Shown: positions 8,710 through 18,844 of the stretch, piece after piece | How positions within the stretch are numbered: position 1 is the stretch's first letter | Layout: every line of letters begins with the position of its first letter | NCBI GenBank assembly: GCA_944325505.1 | Contig: CALVAJ010000026.1 | Location: 1-35,951 of the forward strand | Direction: 5' to 3' | Source: an uncultured Bacteroidales bacterium | Lineage (GTDB): Bacteria > Bacteroidota > Bacteroidia > Bacteroidales > UBA932 | DNA length: 35,951 nucleotides | The notes under the pieces: generated by a model | What the model saw: only the letters and a program-made list of their open reading frames with translations | Databases searched by the model: none | What the model was told of the DNA's origin: nothing | Translations under genes and position numbers: made by a program

Positions 8710-10143
8710 TTATTTGACTTCAATAAGCTTGTATCTCGGCACCAGGAGCTTCATTATCACCCACCCTGCAAGATAAAGTACCGAGCAGATGCAGAATATG
8801 ATGAAATATCCGGCTTCGATTCCTTCGAATCCCATGAATGCCATCCCGGAAGACCCGGAATAGTCGAACAGGACACCGGAGCATTTGTTGAATATGAAAG
8901 ATGCCATTCCTCCGGCCATCCCTCCTATGCCGGTAACTGTCGCCACAGCGGATTTCGGGAACATGTCCCCTACCGTAGAAAAAATATTGGCGGACCAGGC
9001 CTGATGGGCCGCTGCGACTATACCGATGATGACTACTGCAATCCAGTATGAATACGCCCCGAGCGGCTGCGCCAATACGGCCAGCAGCGGGAAGAACGCG
9101 AATATCAGCATGGCACGCATCCTTCCTGCGTAAGGGTCCATCTTCTTCTTTCCGATAAAATATGACGGCAGCCAGCCTCCCACTATCGAGAGCATCGTGA
9201 TCATATACAGGACAAACAGAGGAAGGGCCACCTGGGTGGAGGACATGCCGTAAACCGACTGCAGATATGCCGGAGCCCAGAAAAGCAGGAACCACCACAC
9301 TCCGTCGGTCATGAATTTCCCTATGGCGAACGCCCATGTCTGGCGATAGCGGAAACATTGGATGAAGGAAAGCTTCTTCCCCCGGGCCGGCTCCTCGGCC
9401 GAATCCTGCATGATATACTCCAGTTCGGCCTTGTTCACCCTCGGGTTTACTGCAGGTTTCTTGTAAAGCCACTGCCAGAACCCCATCCAGACAAAGCCGA
9501 GGGCTCCTATTATAATGAAAGCCATTTCCCAGCCCCATGCCTTGGCTATGAAAGGAATGGTTATCGGAGCAGCCAAAGCCCCGATAGTAGACCCGGAATT
9601 GAATATGCTGGTGGAAAAGGCCCTGTCCTTCTTCGGGAAATACTCGGCCGTAGCCTTTATGGCTGCAGGAAAGTTCCCGGCTTCACCGACGGCAAGCACC
9701 AGGCGGGCGAGGACGAAGAGAGCCACACTGACATTCACGACCTTTGACACATCGGAGACGGCCGCAATGGCCTCTCTGGCACCTTCGAATCCCACAAACC
9801 ATTTCCCGGCAGTGATTCCGGAAGTGGCGATCCCGCAGAACGCATGCAGACAGGCTCCGAAAGACCAGATGCCGATAGCCCACAGGTAACCTTTGCGCGT
9901 ATCGAGCCAGTCCACGAAACGGCCGGCAAACAGCATTCCTATGGCGTAGAACAGGGAAAACAGTCCGGCAATGGTACCGTAGTCTTCATTGGTCCAGTGG
10001 AACTCCGGCGCTATGAACTCGACCCAGGTAAGGGAAAGGACCTGCCTGTCGAGATAGTTGACTGTAAGGGCGAAGAAAAGAAGGGCGCAGATGACCCACC
10101 GGAAACCGGTCATCTTGCCGTCTGGTTTAAGTTCAGTGTTCAT
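8710..10143 (-). CDS. MFS hexuronate transporter (ExuT-like)
   Basis: A 477-residue inner-membrane permease with the hydrophobic pattern of about twelve transmembrane helices. The N-terminus carries NYLDRQVLSLTW in the first helix region, as in the anion:cation symporter family that includes ExuT and related sugar-acid transporters, and DTRKGY in the loop after helix 2. An extra hydrophilic and amphipathic segment near residues 105-145 is longer than in typical members. Within a complete hexuronate operon it most likely imports glucuronate or a related hexuronate with protons. It lies between eda and the SDR gene with gaps of 24 and 12 bases. Confidence 0.88.
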   Translation of the reverse strand: MNTELKPDGKMTGFRWVICALLFFALTVNYLDRQVLSLTWVEFIAPEFHWTNEDYGTIAGLFSLFYAIGMLFAGRFVDWLDTRKGYLWAIGIWSFGACLHAFCGIATSGITAGKWFVGFEGAREAIAAVSDVSKVVNVSVALFVLARLVLAVGEAGNFPAAIKATAEYFPKKDRAFSTSIFNSGSTIGALAAPITIPFIAKAWGWEMAFIIIGALGFVWMGFWQWLYKKPAVNPRVNKAELEYIMQDSAEEPARGKKLSFIQCFRYRQTWAFAIGKFMTDGVWWFLLFWAPAYLQSVYGMSSTQVALPLFVLYMITMLSIVGGWLPSYFIGKKKMDPYAGRMRAMLIFAFFPLLAVLAQPLGAYSYWIAVVIIGIVAAAHQAWSANIFSTVGDMFPKSAVATVTGIGGMAGGMASFIFNKCSGVLFDYSGSSGMAFMGFEGIEAGYFIIFCICSVLYLAGWVIMKLLVPRYKLIEVK

Positions 10144-10167
10144 TCGGTCAAATGTGGTTATATAATG

Positions 10168-10836
10168 TTATCGGCATTCAGCTATTATTGACAACGAACG
10201 GGAGCAGAGTTCCGAAATGATGTCCCACTGCCCTGCCTGTATCACATCCGGAGGGAAAAGCTTCGACCCCATCCCGACAGCCGTGACACCGGCCTTTATC
10301 CATGCGGAAAGGTTGTCCCTGTCGGGAGATACGGCCCCGGTGGCCAGAATCCGCGTCCACGGCATCGGCGCCAATACGTTTTTCACAAAAGAAGGTCCTC
10401 CGACATTGCCTGCAGGGAATATCTTGCAGATGTCGCATCCGTACTCCTGGGCCAGCCCAATCTCCGATACCGAGCCGCATCCCGGGATATACGGGACAAG
10501 GCGCCTGTTGCAGGTCCTGGCGACGTCTCCGTTAAAAAGAGGCCCCACTATAAAATCGGCCCCGCACTGCATGTAAAGCGAAGCGGTACCTGCATCCACT
10601 ACCGTACCGGCCCCGAGTATCATGTCCGGACACTCTTTTCTGGCATATTTCACCAGTGAAGAAAATATCTCATGGGCAAAATCGCCCCTGTTGGTGAATT
10701 CGAACGCCCTGACTCCGCCCCTGTAGCATGCGGATAGCACTTTCCGGGCTGTTTCCTGGTCGCTGTGATAGAAGACGGGAACCATTCCCGTGGAAGCTAT
10801 GGTACCGAGAACCTGAAGTTTCGAGAATCTTGCCAT
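10168..10836 (-). CDS. eda: KDPG/KHG aldolase
   Basis: Cleaves 2-keto-3-deoxy-6-phosphogluconate to pyruvate and glyceraldehyde-3-phosphate, the last step of the pathway. Class I aldolase of 222 residues. The Schiff-base lysine is Lys138 in CKIFPAGNVGG, the acid/base glutamate is Glu46 in AFEFTNRG, and GAGTVVD lies at about 75-81. It is separated by 21 bases from kdgK and 24 from the transporter gene, so it is clearly in the operon. Confidence 0.95.
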   Translation of the reverse strand: MARFSKLQVLGTIASTGMVPVFYHSDQETARKVLSACYRGGVRAFEFTNRGDFAHEIFSSLVKYARKECPDMILGAGTVVDAGTASLYMQCGADFIVGPLFNGDVARTCNRRLVPYIPGCGSVSEIGLAQEYGCDICKIFPAGNVGGPSFVKNVLAPMPWTRILATGAVSPDRDNLSAWIKAGVTAVGMGSKLFPPDVIQAGQWDIISELCSRSLSIIAECR

Positions 10837-10857
10837 CCTATATGTGTTTTTTATGTT

Positions 10858-11898
10858 TTACCTTGCCACACGCCCTGATGCGTCACCGCCCATAAGTTTT
10901 TCCACCTCACTGACAGTCACCTGGTTATAGTCACCGTATATGGTATGCTTGAGACATGAAGCGGCAGTGGCGAACTCAAGCGCCTTTCCGTCATCCCCCT
11001 TATAGGTCAGCAGCCCGTATATAAGGCCTCCCATGAAAGAGTCTCCACCGCCTACCCGGTCTACAATATGCGTAATGTCATACTGTCTGGAGCGGAAGAA
11101 ATTCCGCCCGTCGAACAGGACCCCGCTCCAGGTGTTGTGGCTGGCGCTTACAGAGCCCCTCAATGTGACCGCTATCCTGGACGCCCGGGGGAAACGCTCC
11201 TTGAGCTGCCTGCACACCGACTCGAACGATGCCGCCTCCACTTTTCCCTCCCTCGCGTCGAAACCTTCAGGACGGATGCCGAACACGGTCCAGGCGTCTT
11301 CTTCGTTGCCGAGAATGATATCGCAGTTCTCCACAAGCTCCGGCATCACTTCAGAAGCGGACTTGCCGTATTTCCAGAGATTTTTCCTGTAGTTCAGGTC
11401 GCAGGATACCGTCAGGCCCGCTTTCCGGGCAGCCCTGACCGCCTCCAGGCACGCCATGGCCGCACTTTCGGATATCGCAGGCGTGATTCCCGTCCAGTGG
11501 AACCACCCTGCCCCGCTGAACACCCGGTCCCAGTCGACCATCCCTGGACGGATTTCGGACATGGCGGAATGCGCCCTGTCATATATCACCTTGCTTGCAC
11601 GGGCGACCGCCCCGGTCTCAAGATAGAAGATGCCTACTCTGTCCCCTCCGTAGACTATGCCGGAAGTATCCACCCCGTATCCGCGAAGGTCAGCTACGCA
11701 TGAGCGTGCGATATCGTTTTCCGGGAGGCGGGTGACGAACGAAACCGGAATCCCGTAGTTGGCAAGGGACACCGCGACATTGGCTTCGGCTCCCCCGAAT
11801 GTAGCCGAGAAGTCTCTCGCCTGGCCGAACCTGAGGTATCCCGGCGTAGCCAGACGCAGCATTATTTCTCCGAATGTAACAACTTTCCTGTCGGTCAT
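10858..11898 (-). CDS. kdgK: 2-keto-3-deoxygluconate kinase
   Basis: Phosphorylates KDG to KDPG in the cytoplasm. PfkB/ribokinase fold, 346 residues, beginning VVTFGEIMLRL. The PfkB signature with the catalytic base is DRVGGGDSFMGGL near the C-terminus, and GGAEANVAVSLA is the N-terminal sugar-binding motif. The frame is open for 40 codons upstream, but those residues do not resemble the family and ATG 11898 fits both the fold and the promoter. It is the first gene of the eight-gene operon that runs to the peptidase gene. Confidence 0.93.
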   Translation of the reverse strand: MTDRKVVTFGEIMLRLATPGYLRFGQARDFSATFGGAEANVAVSLANYGIPVSFVTRLPENDIARSCVADLRGYGVDTSGIVYGGDRVGIFYLETGAVARASKVIYDRAHSAMSEIRPGMVDWDRVFSGAGWFHWTGITPAISESAAMACLEAVRAARKAGLTVSCDLNYRKNLWKYGKSASEVMPELVENCDIILGNEEDAWTVFGIRPEGFDAREGKVEAASFESVCRQLKERFPRASRIAVTLRGSVSASHNTWSGVLFDGRNFFRSRQYDITHIVDRVGGGDSFMGGLIYGLLTYKGDDGKALEFATAASCLKHTIYGDYNQVTVSEVEKLMGGDASGRVAR

Positions 11899-11937
11899 GT
11901 CTGTCTGTTTTTGGTATATGCAGTTTGTCAAAACTTC

Positions 11938-11970
11938 CAAAGGTAAAATATTTTTATCAATTCCACGCAA
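11938..11970 (-). promoter_or_regulatory. Promoter of the uronate operon
   Basis: Minus-strand 11945-11938 reads TACCTTTG (TAnnTTTG -7 box), about 40 bases before the kdgK start. A TTG at 11970-11968 is a possible -33 element with a 22-base gap, less typical. The 250-base region 11899-12148 is shared with the divergent susC promoter and contains no gene. Confidence 0.55.
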
Positions 11971-12028
11971 CAGAATGAACATCATAATCGAAAATGAGGT
12001 ACCGTTATGGAAATTCATTCGGCAGGTA

Positions 12029-12058
12029 TTTGAGTTTTAATAAATTCAATTATATTTG
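12029..12058 (+). promoter_or_regulatory. Promoter of the susC operon
   Basis: TTTG at 12029-12032 and TATATTTG at 12051-12058 match both boxes of the Bacteroides housekeeping promoter, with an 18-base spacer. Transcription would begin near 12065, leaving a leader of about 85 bases before the susC ATG at 12149. It is about 80 bases from, and divergent to, the kdgK promoter. Confidence 0.75.
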
Positions 12059-12148
12059 CAGGCGGTAGTACATAAAAACGGACATAACACTTTAACCATT
12101 GTTTGGCGTATTTATCCGCCTTTTTACTAACCAACTAAATTAATAACT

Positions 12149-15100
12149 ATGTTCTTTCAAAACATTGGAATCAGCAGGCTGGTTGCCTTGTTGGCACTGT
12201 TTCCTGCTACCTTAGTCTACGCGGAGGGGGGGGGGAGAATCCGCTAACCTGACCCCATCAGCTGTACAGCAGTCCAGCGACTGTACCGGTGTCGTGCTGG
12301 ATGCTGCAGGCGAGCCTCTTGCCGGAGTTGCAGTCTCTGTGAAAGGGACGACCAACGGCGTTTCTACCGACCTGGACGGTAAATTCATCCTTTCAAACGT
12401 AAAAACCGGAGACATCATCGTCATACAGTCCATAGGATACAAGACTGTCGAGATGTCATGGAACGGCGGCCATATGGATATCTTCATGGAAGAAGACAAG
12501 GAGCTTCTTGAAGAAGTCGTGGTCGTAGGTTACGGTACCCAGCGTAAGGCAGACCTTACCGGAGCGGTATCCACAGTCAAAATGGACGATCTTCTCGGCT
12601 CACGTCCGGTAACAAGCGTCCAGGACGTACTCATGGGACAGGTTCCAGACCTGCAGATCACCAAGTCATCAGGAACGCCGGGAGGCGGTTACGATATCTC
12701 CGTGCGAGGTGCGACAGGATCCATCAACGGAAACAGCGGCCCGCTCATCCTGGTGGACAACGTGCCTGCCGACATGAGCCTCCTCAACCCTGAGGACATC
12801 GAGAGCGTGACGGTCCTGAAAGACGCATCTTCCGCATCCATCTACGGAGCAAGGGCGGCATTCGGTGTCATCCTCATCACTACCAAGAAAGGCTCCCAGG
12901 GCAAATTCACCGTAAACTATTCAAACAATTTCTCTTTCTCCACCCCATGGGACCTTCCTCAGAAAGCCTCTCCGCTTGAAACGGTCATGGCATATAAGGA
13001 TCTGGGATGGACCAACCATCCGAACTACGGTCAGAACATCGACACATGGCTGAACTACCTCAACGAATACAACGCCAATCCTTCCCTCTATCCTGACGGG
13101 TACGCCATCGACAAAGATACAGGAAGAAGATATGACCTGCGCGAGACCGACCTGATCCGTGAAATGATGGACAAGTACGGATTCCAGCAGACACACAATA
13201 TCTCCGCCCAGGGCGGGACGGACAAGGTTTCCTTCCGTATGGGATTCGGCTACCTGAACGAAAACGGAGTCGTCGTAACGGACAAGGACTCTTACGACAG
13301 GTACAATGTTTCTTCATACATCCGTTCCGACGCCCTCAAATGGCTGGTTCCGGAACTCGACATCAAGTTTGCCAAGGCAGACCAGTCCACCCTCGGAAAC
13401 AACAACATTTACAACACCGCCATCTGGTTCCCGAGTTACCATCCTACCGGATATATGGACGTAGACGGAGTGTCATATCCGGTAAATACTTCATACAACT
13501 TCGTGCAGCTTTCCTATCCTTCGACCAACACGACGGAAAACACCCGAATCACCGGGCGCATAACACTGAAGCCTCTGAAAAATTTCAACATAGTAGGAGA
13601 ATACACCTATGACACGAACTTCTACGAGGCAGAATCGTTCAATCCGGTCTATGAGTTCGTGCGGGGACAGGATTATGCACTCGAGGCTTCCACTCTCGCT
13701 ACAGACTCGAAATATACATATTCGAATACCCGGGCCACCAGAAACAACCTCAACATCTACGGTGACTACACGTTAGAGATAAATAAACACTATTTCAAGG
13801 CCATGGTCGGTTTCTCACAGGAAAGGTACTACTCTTCTTCGAGATCGATGAACAAGGCCAACATGATCAACCAGAGCCTGCCGTCCATTTCCGGAGGCGT
13901 AGGTGAAGACCAGGCGGCCGACGGATTTTCGGAGTATTCTATCAGGAGCGGGTTCTACCGTCTCAACTATACCTACGATGAGAAATACATGCTTACGGCA
14001 AGCGGCCGCTACGACGGGTCTTCAAAGTTCCCGAAGAATTCCCGCTTCGGTTTCTTCCCTTCATTCTCCGCAGGATGGCGCATATCAAGGGAAGGCTTCA
14101 TGAAATGGAGCGAGCCTGTGCTCGACAACCTGACCCTCAGGGCTTCATGGGGTAATATCGGAAACCAGAACATCGGTGCATACGCTTACATCCCTGAAAT
14201 GGCAACAGGAAAGTCAGGATGGATGGCCGGAGACAAGCCGACCTATACTGTAGGCGCCCCGGCGCTCGTAAGTGCGGACTTCACATGGGAAAGGGTGCAG
14301 ACCCTTAACCTCGGAGTGGATCTGGCCCTGTTCGACAACAGGTTCGATGCCATATTCGACTGGTACCAGCGCGACACCAAAGGAATGCTCGACGAAGGAG
14401 TGGAGCTTCCTTCAGTGCTCGGGGCAGCCGCACCGCTGGAGAATGTGGCAAACCTCAGGACCAAGGGATGGGGACTCCAGGTGAACTGGAGAGACCATAT
14501 CGGACAGGTGGCATATAACGTGGGCTTCACCCTTTCCGACAGGAACACTTACATCACAAAGATAAACAACGAGGTAGGGCTTCTGAGCGACTACTATGTA
14601 GGACAGAACATCAACGAGCAGTGGGGATATGTCACCGACCGCTACTATACGGAGGCAGACTTCGATGCTGACGGGAACCTTCTGCCCGGCATTCCTAAAG
14701 TCGAAGGATACACGCCTAAGCCAGGTGACATCCTTTACAAGGATTTCAATGACGACAAACTGATCAACAGCGGAAACAACACTTTGGACGATCCGGGAGA
14801 CCGCAAAATCATCGGTGACAGGGGACGGCACTATCAGTACGGTATCACCGGAGGCCTCAGCTGGAAAGGAATCAGCTTCTCTTTCATCCTCCAGGGAGTC
14901 GGCAAGAGGGACATGTGGAATGACAGCAACCTGTTCTGGCCTTTCGCCGATGCCGATGCCACCATCTTCAAGTCGCAGCTGGACTACTGGACACCGGAAA
15001 ATACAGATGCGTACTTCCCTCGGGTATATGAAAAAGCTACAGGAAATACAGGTGCGAACCGTATGACCCAGACCAAATACAAGCTCAACGGGGCATACCT

Positions 15101-15314
15101 CAACATCAAGAACATCACCCTGTCCTATACTCTTCCGAGAGAAATCACCCGCAAGTTCTATGTAGAAAGACTCTCTATCTTCTTCAGCGGCGAGGACCTT
15201 TACAGTTTCGACCATCTGGAGAACGGACTTCATCCGGAAGCCGGAAACACATCGAGGGGATGGACATATCCGTTCATGAGGAAATTCTCGTTCGGAATAC
15301 AGCTGACTCTGTAA
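12149..15314 (+). CDS. susC: SusC-family TonB-dependent outer-membrane transporter, frame broken at a G10 tract
   Basis: Glycan importer of the outer membrane, partner of SusD. ATG 12149 begins a good signal peptide (cleavage near TLVYA), then a run of ten G (12226-12235) puts translation into TAA at 12245 after 32 codons. Removing one G joins it to a reading frame open to 15314, giving 1054 residues, the normal SusC length: carboxypeptidase-regulatory-like domain at about 45-110, TonB-box region EEVVVVGYGTQRK at about 121-133, plug, 22-strand barrel, and an aromatic-rich end KFSFGIQLTL. Without the fix the first in-frame start is GTG 12294, lacking a signal peptide. A good promoter precedes it and an intact susD follows after 33 bases. 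Possible phase-variable gene, recent mutation or sequencing error. Confidence 0.88.
12226..12235 (+). repeat. Homopolymer G10 tract
   Basis: Ten consecutive G at the junction of signal peptide and mature SusC. Nine or twelve G give an open frame through the whole gene with only glycines changing in number; ten stops at 12245 and eleven at a TGA just beyond. This is the layout expected of a slipped-strand contingency switch, and also of a homopolymer sequencing error. Confidence 0.85.
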
Positions 15315-15347
15315 TGTGACCTTTATTTACCAGTAAAACAATTAATT

Positions 15348-17261
15348 ATGAAAAAGAAGATAATATATATGTCCTGCATGGCGCTGTCTTTCGTACTGGT
15401 TTCCTGCAACGATGATTTTCTGGAAGTCTACCCGAGAGACACGCAGACAGAAGCGACTGCCTTCGTAACGGCAGACAATTTCGAGACATACGCCTGGGGC
15501 CTGTATTCGATATTCGGAGGCTACAGCGACGACACACTCAGCGATGACAAGAACGGAGGTAATCTGACAGGGAATACCGCCGGAAGCGAAACCGCATGGG
15601 CCATGGACAGATACAAGGTACCGGCCAGCGGAGGAGACTGGGATTTCAGTTTCATCCGCCGGTGCAACCTCATGCTCGACCATATCGACGGGTCACAGAT
15701 GAGCGAAGAGGAAAAGAAACACTGGCGTGCCGTAGGACTCTTCTTCAGAAGCCACAGATATTTCCAGCTCCTGCAGAAGTTCGGGGACGTGCCGTGGGTA
15801 GAGCATGTGCTTGCCACAGACTCTGAAGAACTCTATTACCCGAGGGATTCCCGTGACCTGGTGGCATCGAACATCCTGCGCGACCTAAAGCAGGCGGCCG
15901 CTGACATAAGGGAAGGCGGAAACGGCACCAATACCGTCAATACCGACGTAGTCAACACCTTCCTGTCACGTTTCGCCCTTTTCGAGGGGACGTGGAGAAA
16001 ATATCACGGACTCCAGGATGCCGAGACATACCTGCAGGCCGCTGCCGATGCAGCATGGGCCGTAATCAATACGGGCAAGTATTCCGTCAAGCCGAGCTAT
16101 GACGCCCTGTTCAACTCCGAAGACCTTACCGGAGCGGCCAGCATCATTCTGTTCCGTCAGTATACCGCAGGAGAAAACGGGCACAACTACACACGAAGGA
16201 TACGTACCGGAGAGCTTACTTTTGAAGCCACAAAAGACCTGGTGGACAGCTATCTCTGCTCTGACGGAAAGCCTATTTCCACCAGCCCCGAATTTGAAGA
16301 TACGCCGGAAGATACCGGTAAGGACAAATACAGGGAATACAACAGGTTCCGCAACCGCGACCGCCGTCTGTACCTGACCATATGTCCTCCGTACAACACG
16401 GCGACTACAGGAGGCAGCGTCACTAAACCGGAATTTACCGCTGATCCGCGCGACAACGAGTACATAAATATGATGAATGATGCTGCAAATGCATCCTGGA
16501 CAGGTACCAAGCAGCTTCCTCACACCAACTTCAAGGGTTTCGTCTGCCACCGTCAGCCGAATCTGCTGAACACCACTGACGGAAGGAATACGGCATGGGG
16601 AAAGAGCAATATGGGATATTTCATGTGGAAATACTACAACACCACAACCCCTGCCCTTACCGCAAACAGCGACAACACTACCGATGCCCCTATCTTCAGA
16701 TATGAGGAAGTCCTTCTGAACTACGCCGAGGCCATGTGCGAACTCGGAAAGTTCGACCAGACAGTGGCGGACAAGACAATCAACCTGATGAGGGCACGTC
16801 CAAGCTGCAACGTGGCAGTGATGAACGTAACCGAAATCAAGTCTGCCGGTACCGACTGGGACCCTGCACTCAGGGATGGCGGCTATTATGCCAGGGCCGC
16901 TGATCCGGTGCTGTGGGAAATCCGCAGGGAACGCCGCGTGGAATTCGTGGGTGAAGGATTTGCCTTCAGGGATATCCGCCGCTGGAAGATCGCCGACCTG
17001 GTGCTGAACAAACGCCCTCAGGGAGCATGGATCGACAGGGAGGAATATGGAGGATCGACTACGATCAAACTGCAGGATATAAACGGAAACGACCTTCCTT
17101 CAACCGAGAGGTACGGCTACGGGGCTTTCTTCGGCGAGCCTGTCGGATGGCCTGAAGACGGTCACTACTATCTGTACCCTCTTCCTTTGGACAACCTCGC
17201 TCTGAACAAGGCTCTGGAACAGAATCCTGGCTGGGACAAGACAGGCGGGACTGAGGAATAA
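15348..17261 (+). CDS. susD: SusD/RagB-family glycan-binding lipoprotein
   Basis: Surface lipoprotein of 637 residues that caps the SusC channel and binds glycan. The lipobox is LVSC with Cys20, followed by NDDFLE, typical of SusD starts (acidic residues after the cysteine favour surface export). The helical TPR-like core is recognisable in EKKHWRAVGLFFRSHRYFQ (about 120-138), and the C-terminal signature includes WEIRRERRVEFVGEGFAF. It lies 33 bases after susC and is followed by a strong terminator, so susCD can be a transcript of its own. Being intact next to an out-of-frame susC argues against long-standing decay of the locus. Confidence 0.96.
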   Translation: MKKKIIYMSCMALSFVLVSCNDDFLEVYPRDTQTEATAFVTADNFETYAWGLYSIFGGYSDDTLSDDKNGGNLTGNTAGSETAWAMDRYKVPASGGDWDFSFIRRCNLMLDHIDGSQMSEEEKKHWRAVGLFFRSHRYFQLLQKFGDVPWVEHVLATDSEELYYPRDSRDLVASNILRDLKQAAADIREGGNGTNTVNTDVVNTFLSRFALFEGTWRKYHGLQDAETYLQAAADAAWAVINTGKYSVKPSYDALFNSEDLTGAASIILFRQYTAGENGHNYTRRIRTGELTFEATKDLVDSYLCSDGKPISTSPEFEDTPEDTGKDKYREYNRFRNRDRRLYLTICPPYNTATTGGSVTKPEFTADPRDNEYINMMNDAANASWTGTKQLPHTNFKGFVCHRQPNLLNTTDGRNTAWGKSNMGYFMWKYYNTTTPALTANSDNTTDAPIFRYEEVLLNYAEAMCELGKFDQTVADKTINLMRARPSCNVAVMNVTEIKSAGTDWDPALRDGGYYARAADPVLWEIRRERRVEFVGEGFAFRDIRRWKIADLVLNKRPQGAWIDREEYGGSTTIKLQDINGNDLPSTERYGYGAFFGEPVGWPEDGHYYLYPLPLDNLALNKALEQNPGWDKTGGTEE

Positions 17262-17272
17262 CCGGAACTTCG

Positions 17273-17336
17273 AACATTCTGTACTTGCGGGCCGGGCCGG
17301 ATTCTCCGGACCTTGCCCGGGTGCAGAATGTTTTTT
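17273..17336 (+). terminator. Rho-independent terminator after susD
   Basis: A long hairpin with outer arms AACATTCTG (17273-17281) and CAGAATGTT (17324-17332), GC-rich inner sequence including CCGGA/TCCGG, and six T at 17331-17336 ending the structure. It lies just after the susD stop codon and separates susCD from the sulfatase gene. Confidence 0.8.
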
Positions 17337-17379
17337 CATGTATCCGACTTCGTTATTTTTAAGTATATTTACAAGTTTT

Positions 17380-17387
17380 TACGTTTG
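17380..17387 (+). promoter_or_regulatory. Candidate -7 box for the sulfatase gene
   Basis: TACGTTTG matches TAnnTTTG, 14 bases before the sulfatase ATG at 17402 and downstream of the susD terminator. It implies a very short leader, and no clear -33 TTTG is seen, so it is moderate to weak. Confidence 0.4.
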
Positions 17388-17401
17388 CACGGAACAGATT
17401 T

Positions 17402-18829
17402 ATGCAGATAAAACCCGTTATTTTCTCAGGGCTGTCGCTTATGGCATGCACTGCAGCAGCCCAGACAAAGGACCAGAGCGGAAAGATGAATGTATTGTTC
17501 ATAATGGCTGACGACCTGAGGCCGGAATTAGGCTGCTACGGAGTAGAGGAAATAAAGACACCCAATATCGACCGTCTTGCCGCCTCAGGAACAGTATTCC
17601 GCAATGCATACTGCAACGTTCCGGTCAGCGGAGCCTCCCGGGCCAGCCTTCTGACAGGAATGTATCCGAAATACCCTGACAGGTTCGTGGATTTTTCCGC
17701 AAAGGCCAGTGTGGACTGCCCTGAAGCCATACCTGTTTCAGAGTGGTTCACATCGCACGGATACTACACCGTCTCCGACGGCAAAGTATTCCACCATATA
17801 GAAGACCATGCCGATACGTGGAGCGAACCTCCATTCAGGACCCACCCGGACGGATATGACGTCTATTGGGCGGAATACAACAAATGGGAACTCTGGATGA
17901 ATGACGCTTCGGCCAGAAGCGTCAACCCGAAAAACGGACGCGGACCGTTCTGCGAATGGGCCGAAGTCCCTGATACGGCCTACGATGACGGGAAACTCGC
18001 GATGAAAGCGGTTTCCGACCTGAAAAGACTGAAAGAAAAAGGAAAACCGTTTTTCCTGGCATGCGGCTTCTGGAAGCCGCACCTGCCGTTCAACGCCCCG
18101 AAAAAATACTGGGACATGTATGACAGGGAAAGCATCCCTGTCGCGGACAACATGTTCCGTCCTGAAGGACTTCCTCCCCAGGTGCAGAACTCCGGAGAAA
18201 TCTATGCCTATGCAGGGACCACCGCACCTGATGACATCTACTTTCTGAAAGAGGCCAAGCACGGATACTATGCCTGCGTAAGCTATGTCGACGCCCAGAT
18301 AGGTAAAGTGCTCGACGCTCTGGAAGATCTGGGACTGGCGGACAATACCATCGTAGTGCTTCTCGGCGACCACGGATGGCATCTGGGAGAGCACGGCTTC
18401 CTCGGCAAGCACAACCTGATGGAAAAGGCGACCCATGTCCCGCTGATAGTGAGGGTCCCGGGGAAAAAATGCGGCCAGACATTTTCAATGGTAGAGTTCG
18501 TCGACCTGTATCCTACTCTGTGTGAACTGTGCGGACTGCCGGAACCTGAAGGTCAGCTCGACGGGACGAGTTTCGCCTGCATGATGGACGATCCCGATGC
18601 CGTGACAAAAGACCGCGTCTACATCCAGTGGCAGGGCGGGGACAATGCCGTAGACCGCAGGTTCAACTATGCAGAGTGGCTGAGGGCAGGAAAGACAGTA
18701 TCCAGAATGCTGTTTGACCATGACACTGATCCGGACGAGAACAGGAACGTATCGGAGATGCCCGTATATCAGGATGAAATCGACAGCCTGTCATCATTCC
18801 TGCAGGAGAAGAGAGAACATAACCAATAA
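17402..18829 (+). CDS. Family S1 sulfatase, iduronate-2-sulfatase-like
   Basis: A 475-residue exported sulfatase that hydrolyses a sulfate ester on a glycan or its oligosaccharides. The metal-binding start is IMADDLRPELGCYG (Asp37, Asp38). The active-site motif is SGASRASLLTG with Ser76 in the place converted to formylglycine; it is the Ser type and has Ala instead of Pro, so an anaerobic maturase (anSME) encoded elsewhere would be needed. The C-terminal metal site region is LLGDHGWHLGEHGFLGKH. The N-terminus is a signal peptide with LMAC around Cys16, so it may be a lipoprotein. Overall it resembles the iduronate-2-sulfatase-like S1 group; exact substrate is unknown. The GH2 gene follows after 15 bases. 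Confidence 0.92.
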   Translation: MQIKPVIFSGLSLMACTAAAQTKDQSGKMNVLFIMADDLRPELGCYGVEEIKTPNIDRLAASGTVFRNAYCNVPVSGASRASLLTGMYPKYPDRFVDFSAKASVDCPEAIPVSEWFTSHGYYTVSDGKVFHHIEDHADTWSEPPFRTHPDGYDVYWAEYNKWELWMNDASARSVNPKNGRGPFCEWAEVPDTAYDDGKLAMKAVSDLKRLKEKGKPFFLACGFWKPHLPFNAPKKYWDMYDRESIPVADNMFRPEGLPPQVQNSGEIYAYAGTTAPDDIYFLKEAKHGYYACVSYVDAQIGKVLDALEDLGLADNTIVVLLGDHGWHLGEHGFLGKHNLMEKATHVPLIVRVPGKKCGQTFSMVEFVDLYPTLCELCGLPEPEGQLDGTSFACMMDDPDAVTKDRVYIQWQGGDNAVDRRFNYAEWLRAGKTVSRMLFDHDTDPDENRNVSEMPVYQDEIDSLSSFLQEKREHNQ

Positions 18830-18844
18830 CGATAGGACTAAAGT

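Noticed and set aside
11899-12018. N-terminal extension of kdgK by 40 codons
   Set aside because: The residues do not match the PfkB family, and the extension would cover the promoter; ATG 11898 is the natural start.
12104-12125. Attenuator hairpin in the susC leader (GGCG/CGCC then five T)
   Set aside because: The stem is only four base pairs, too weak to call.
12294-12300. GTG 12294 as the real start of susC
   Set aside because: It would lack a signal peptide and cut into the carboxypeptidase-like domain; the upstream signal peptide joins perfectly once the G tract is corrected.
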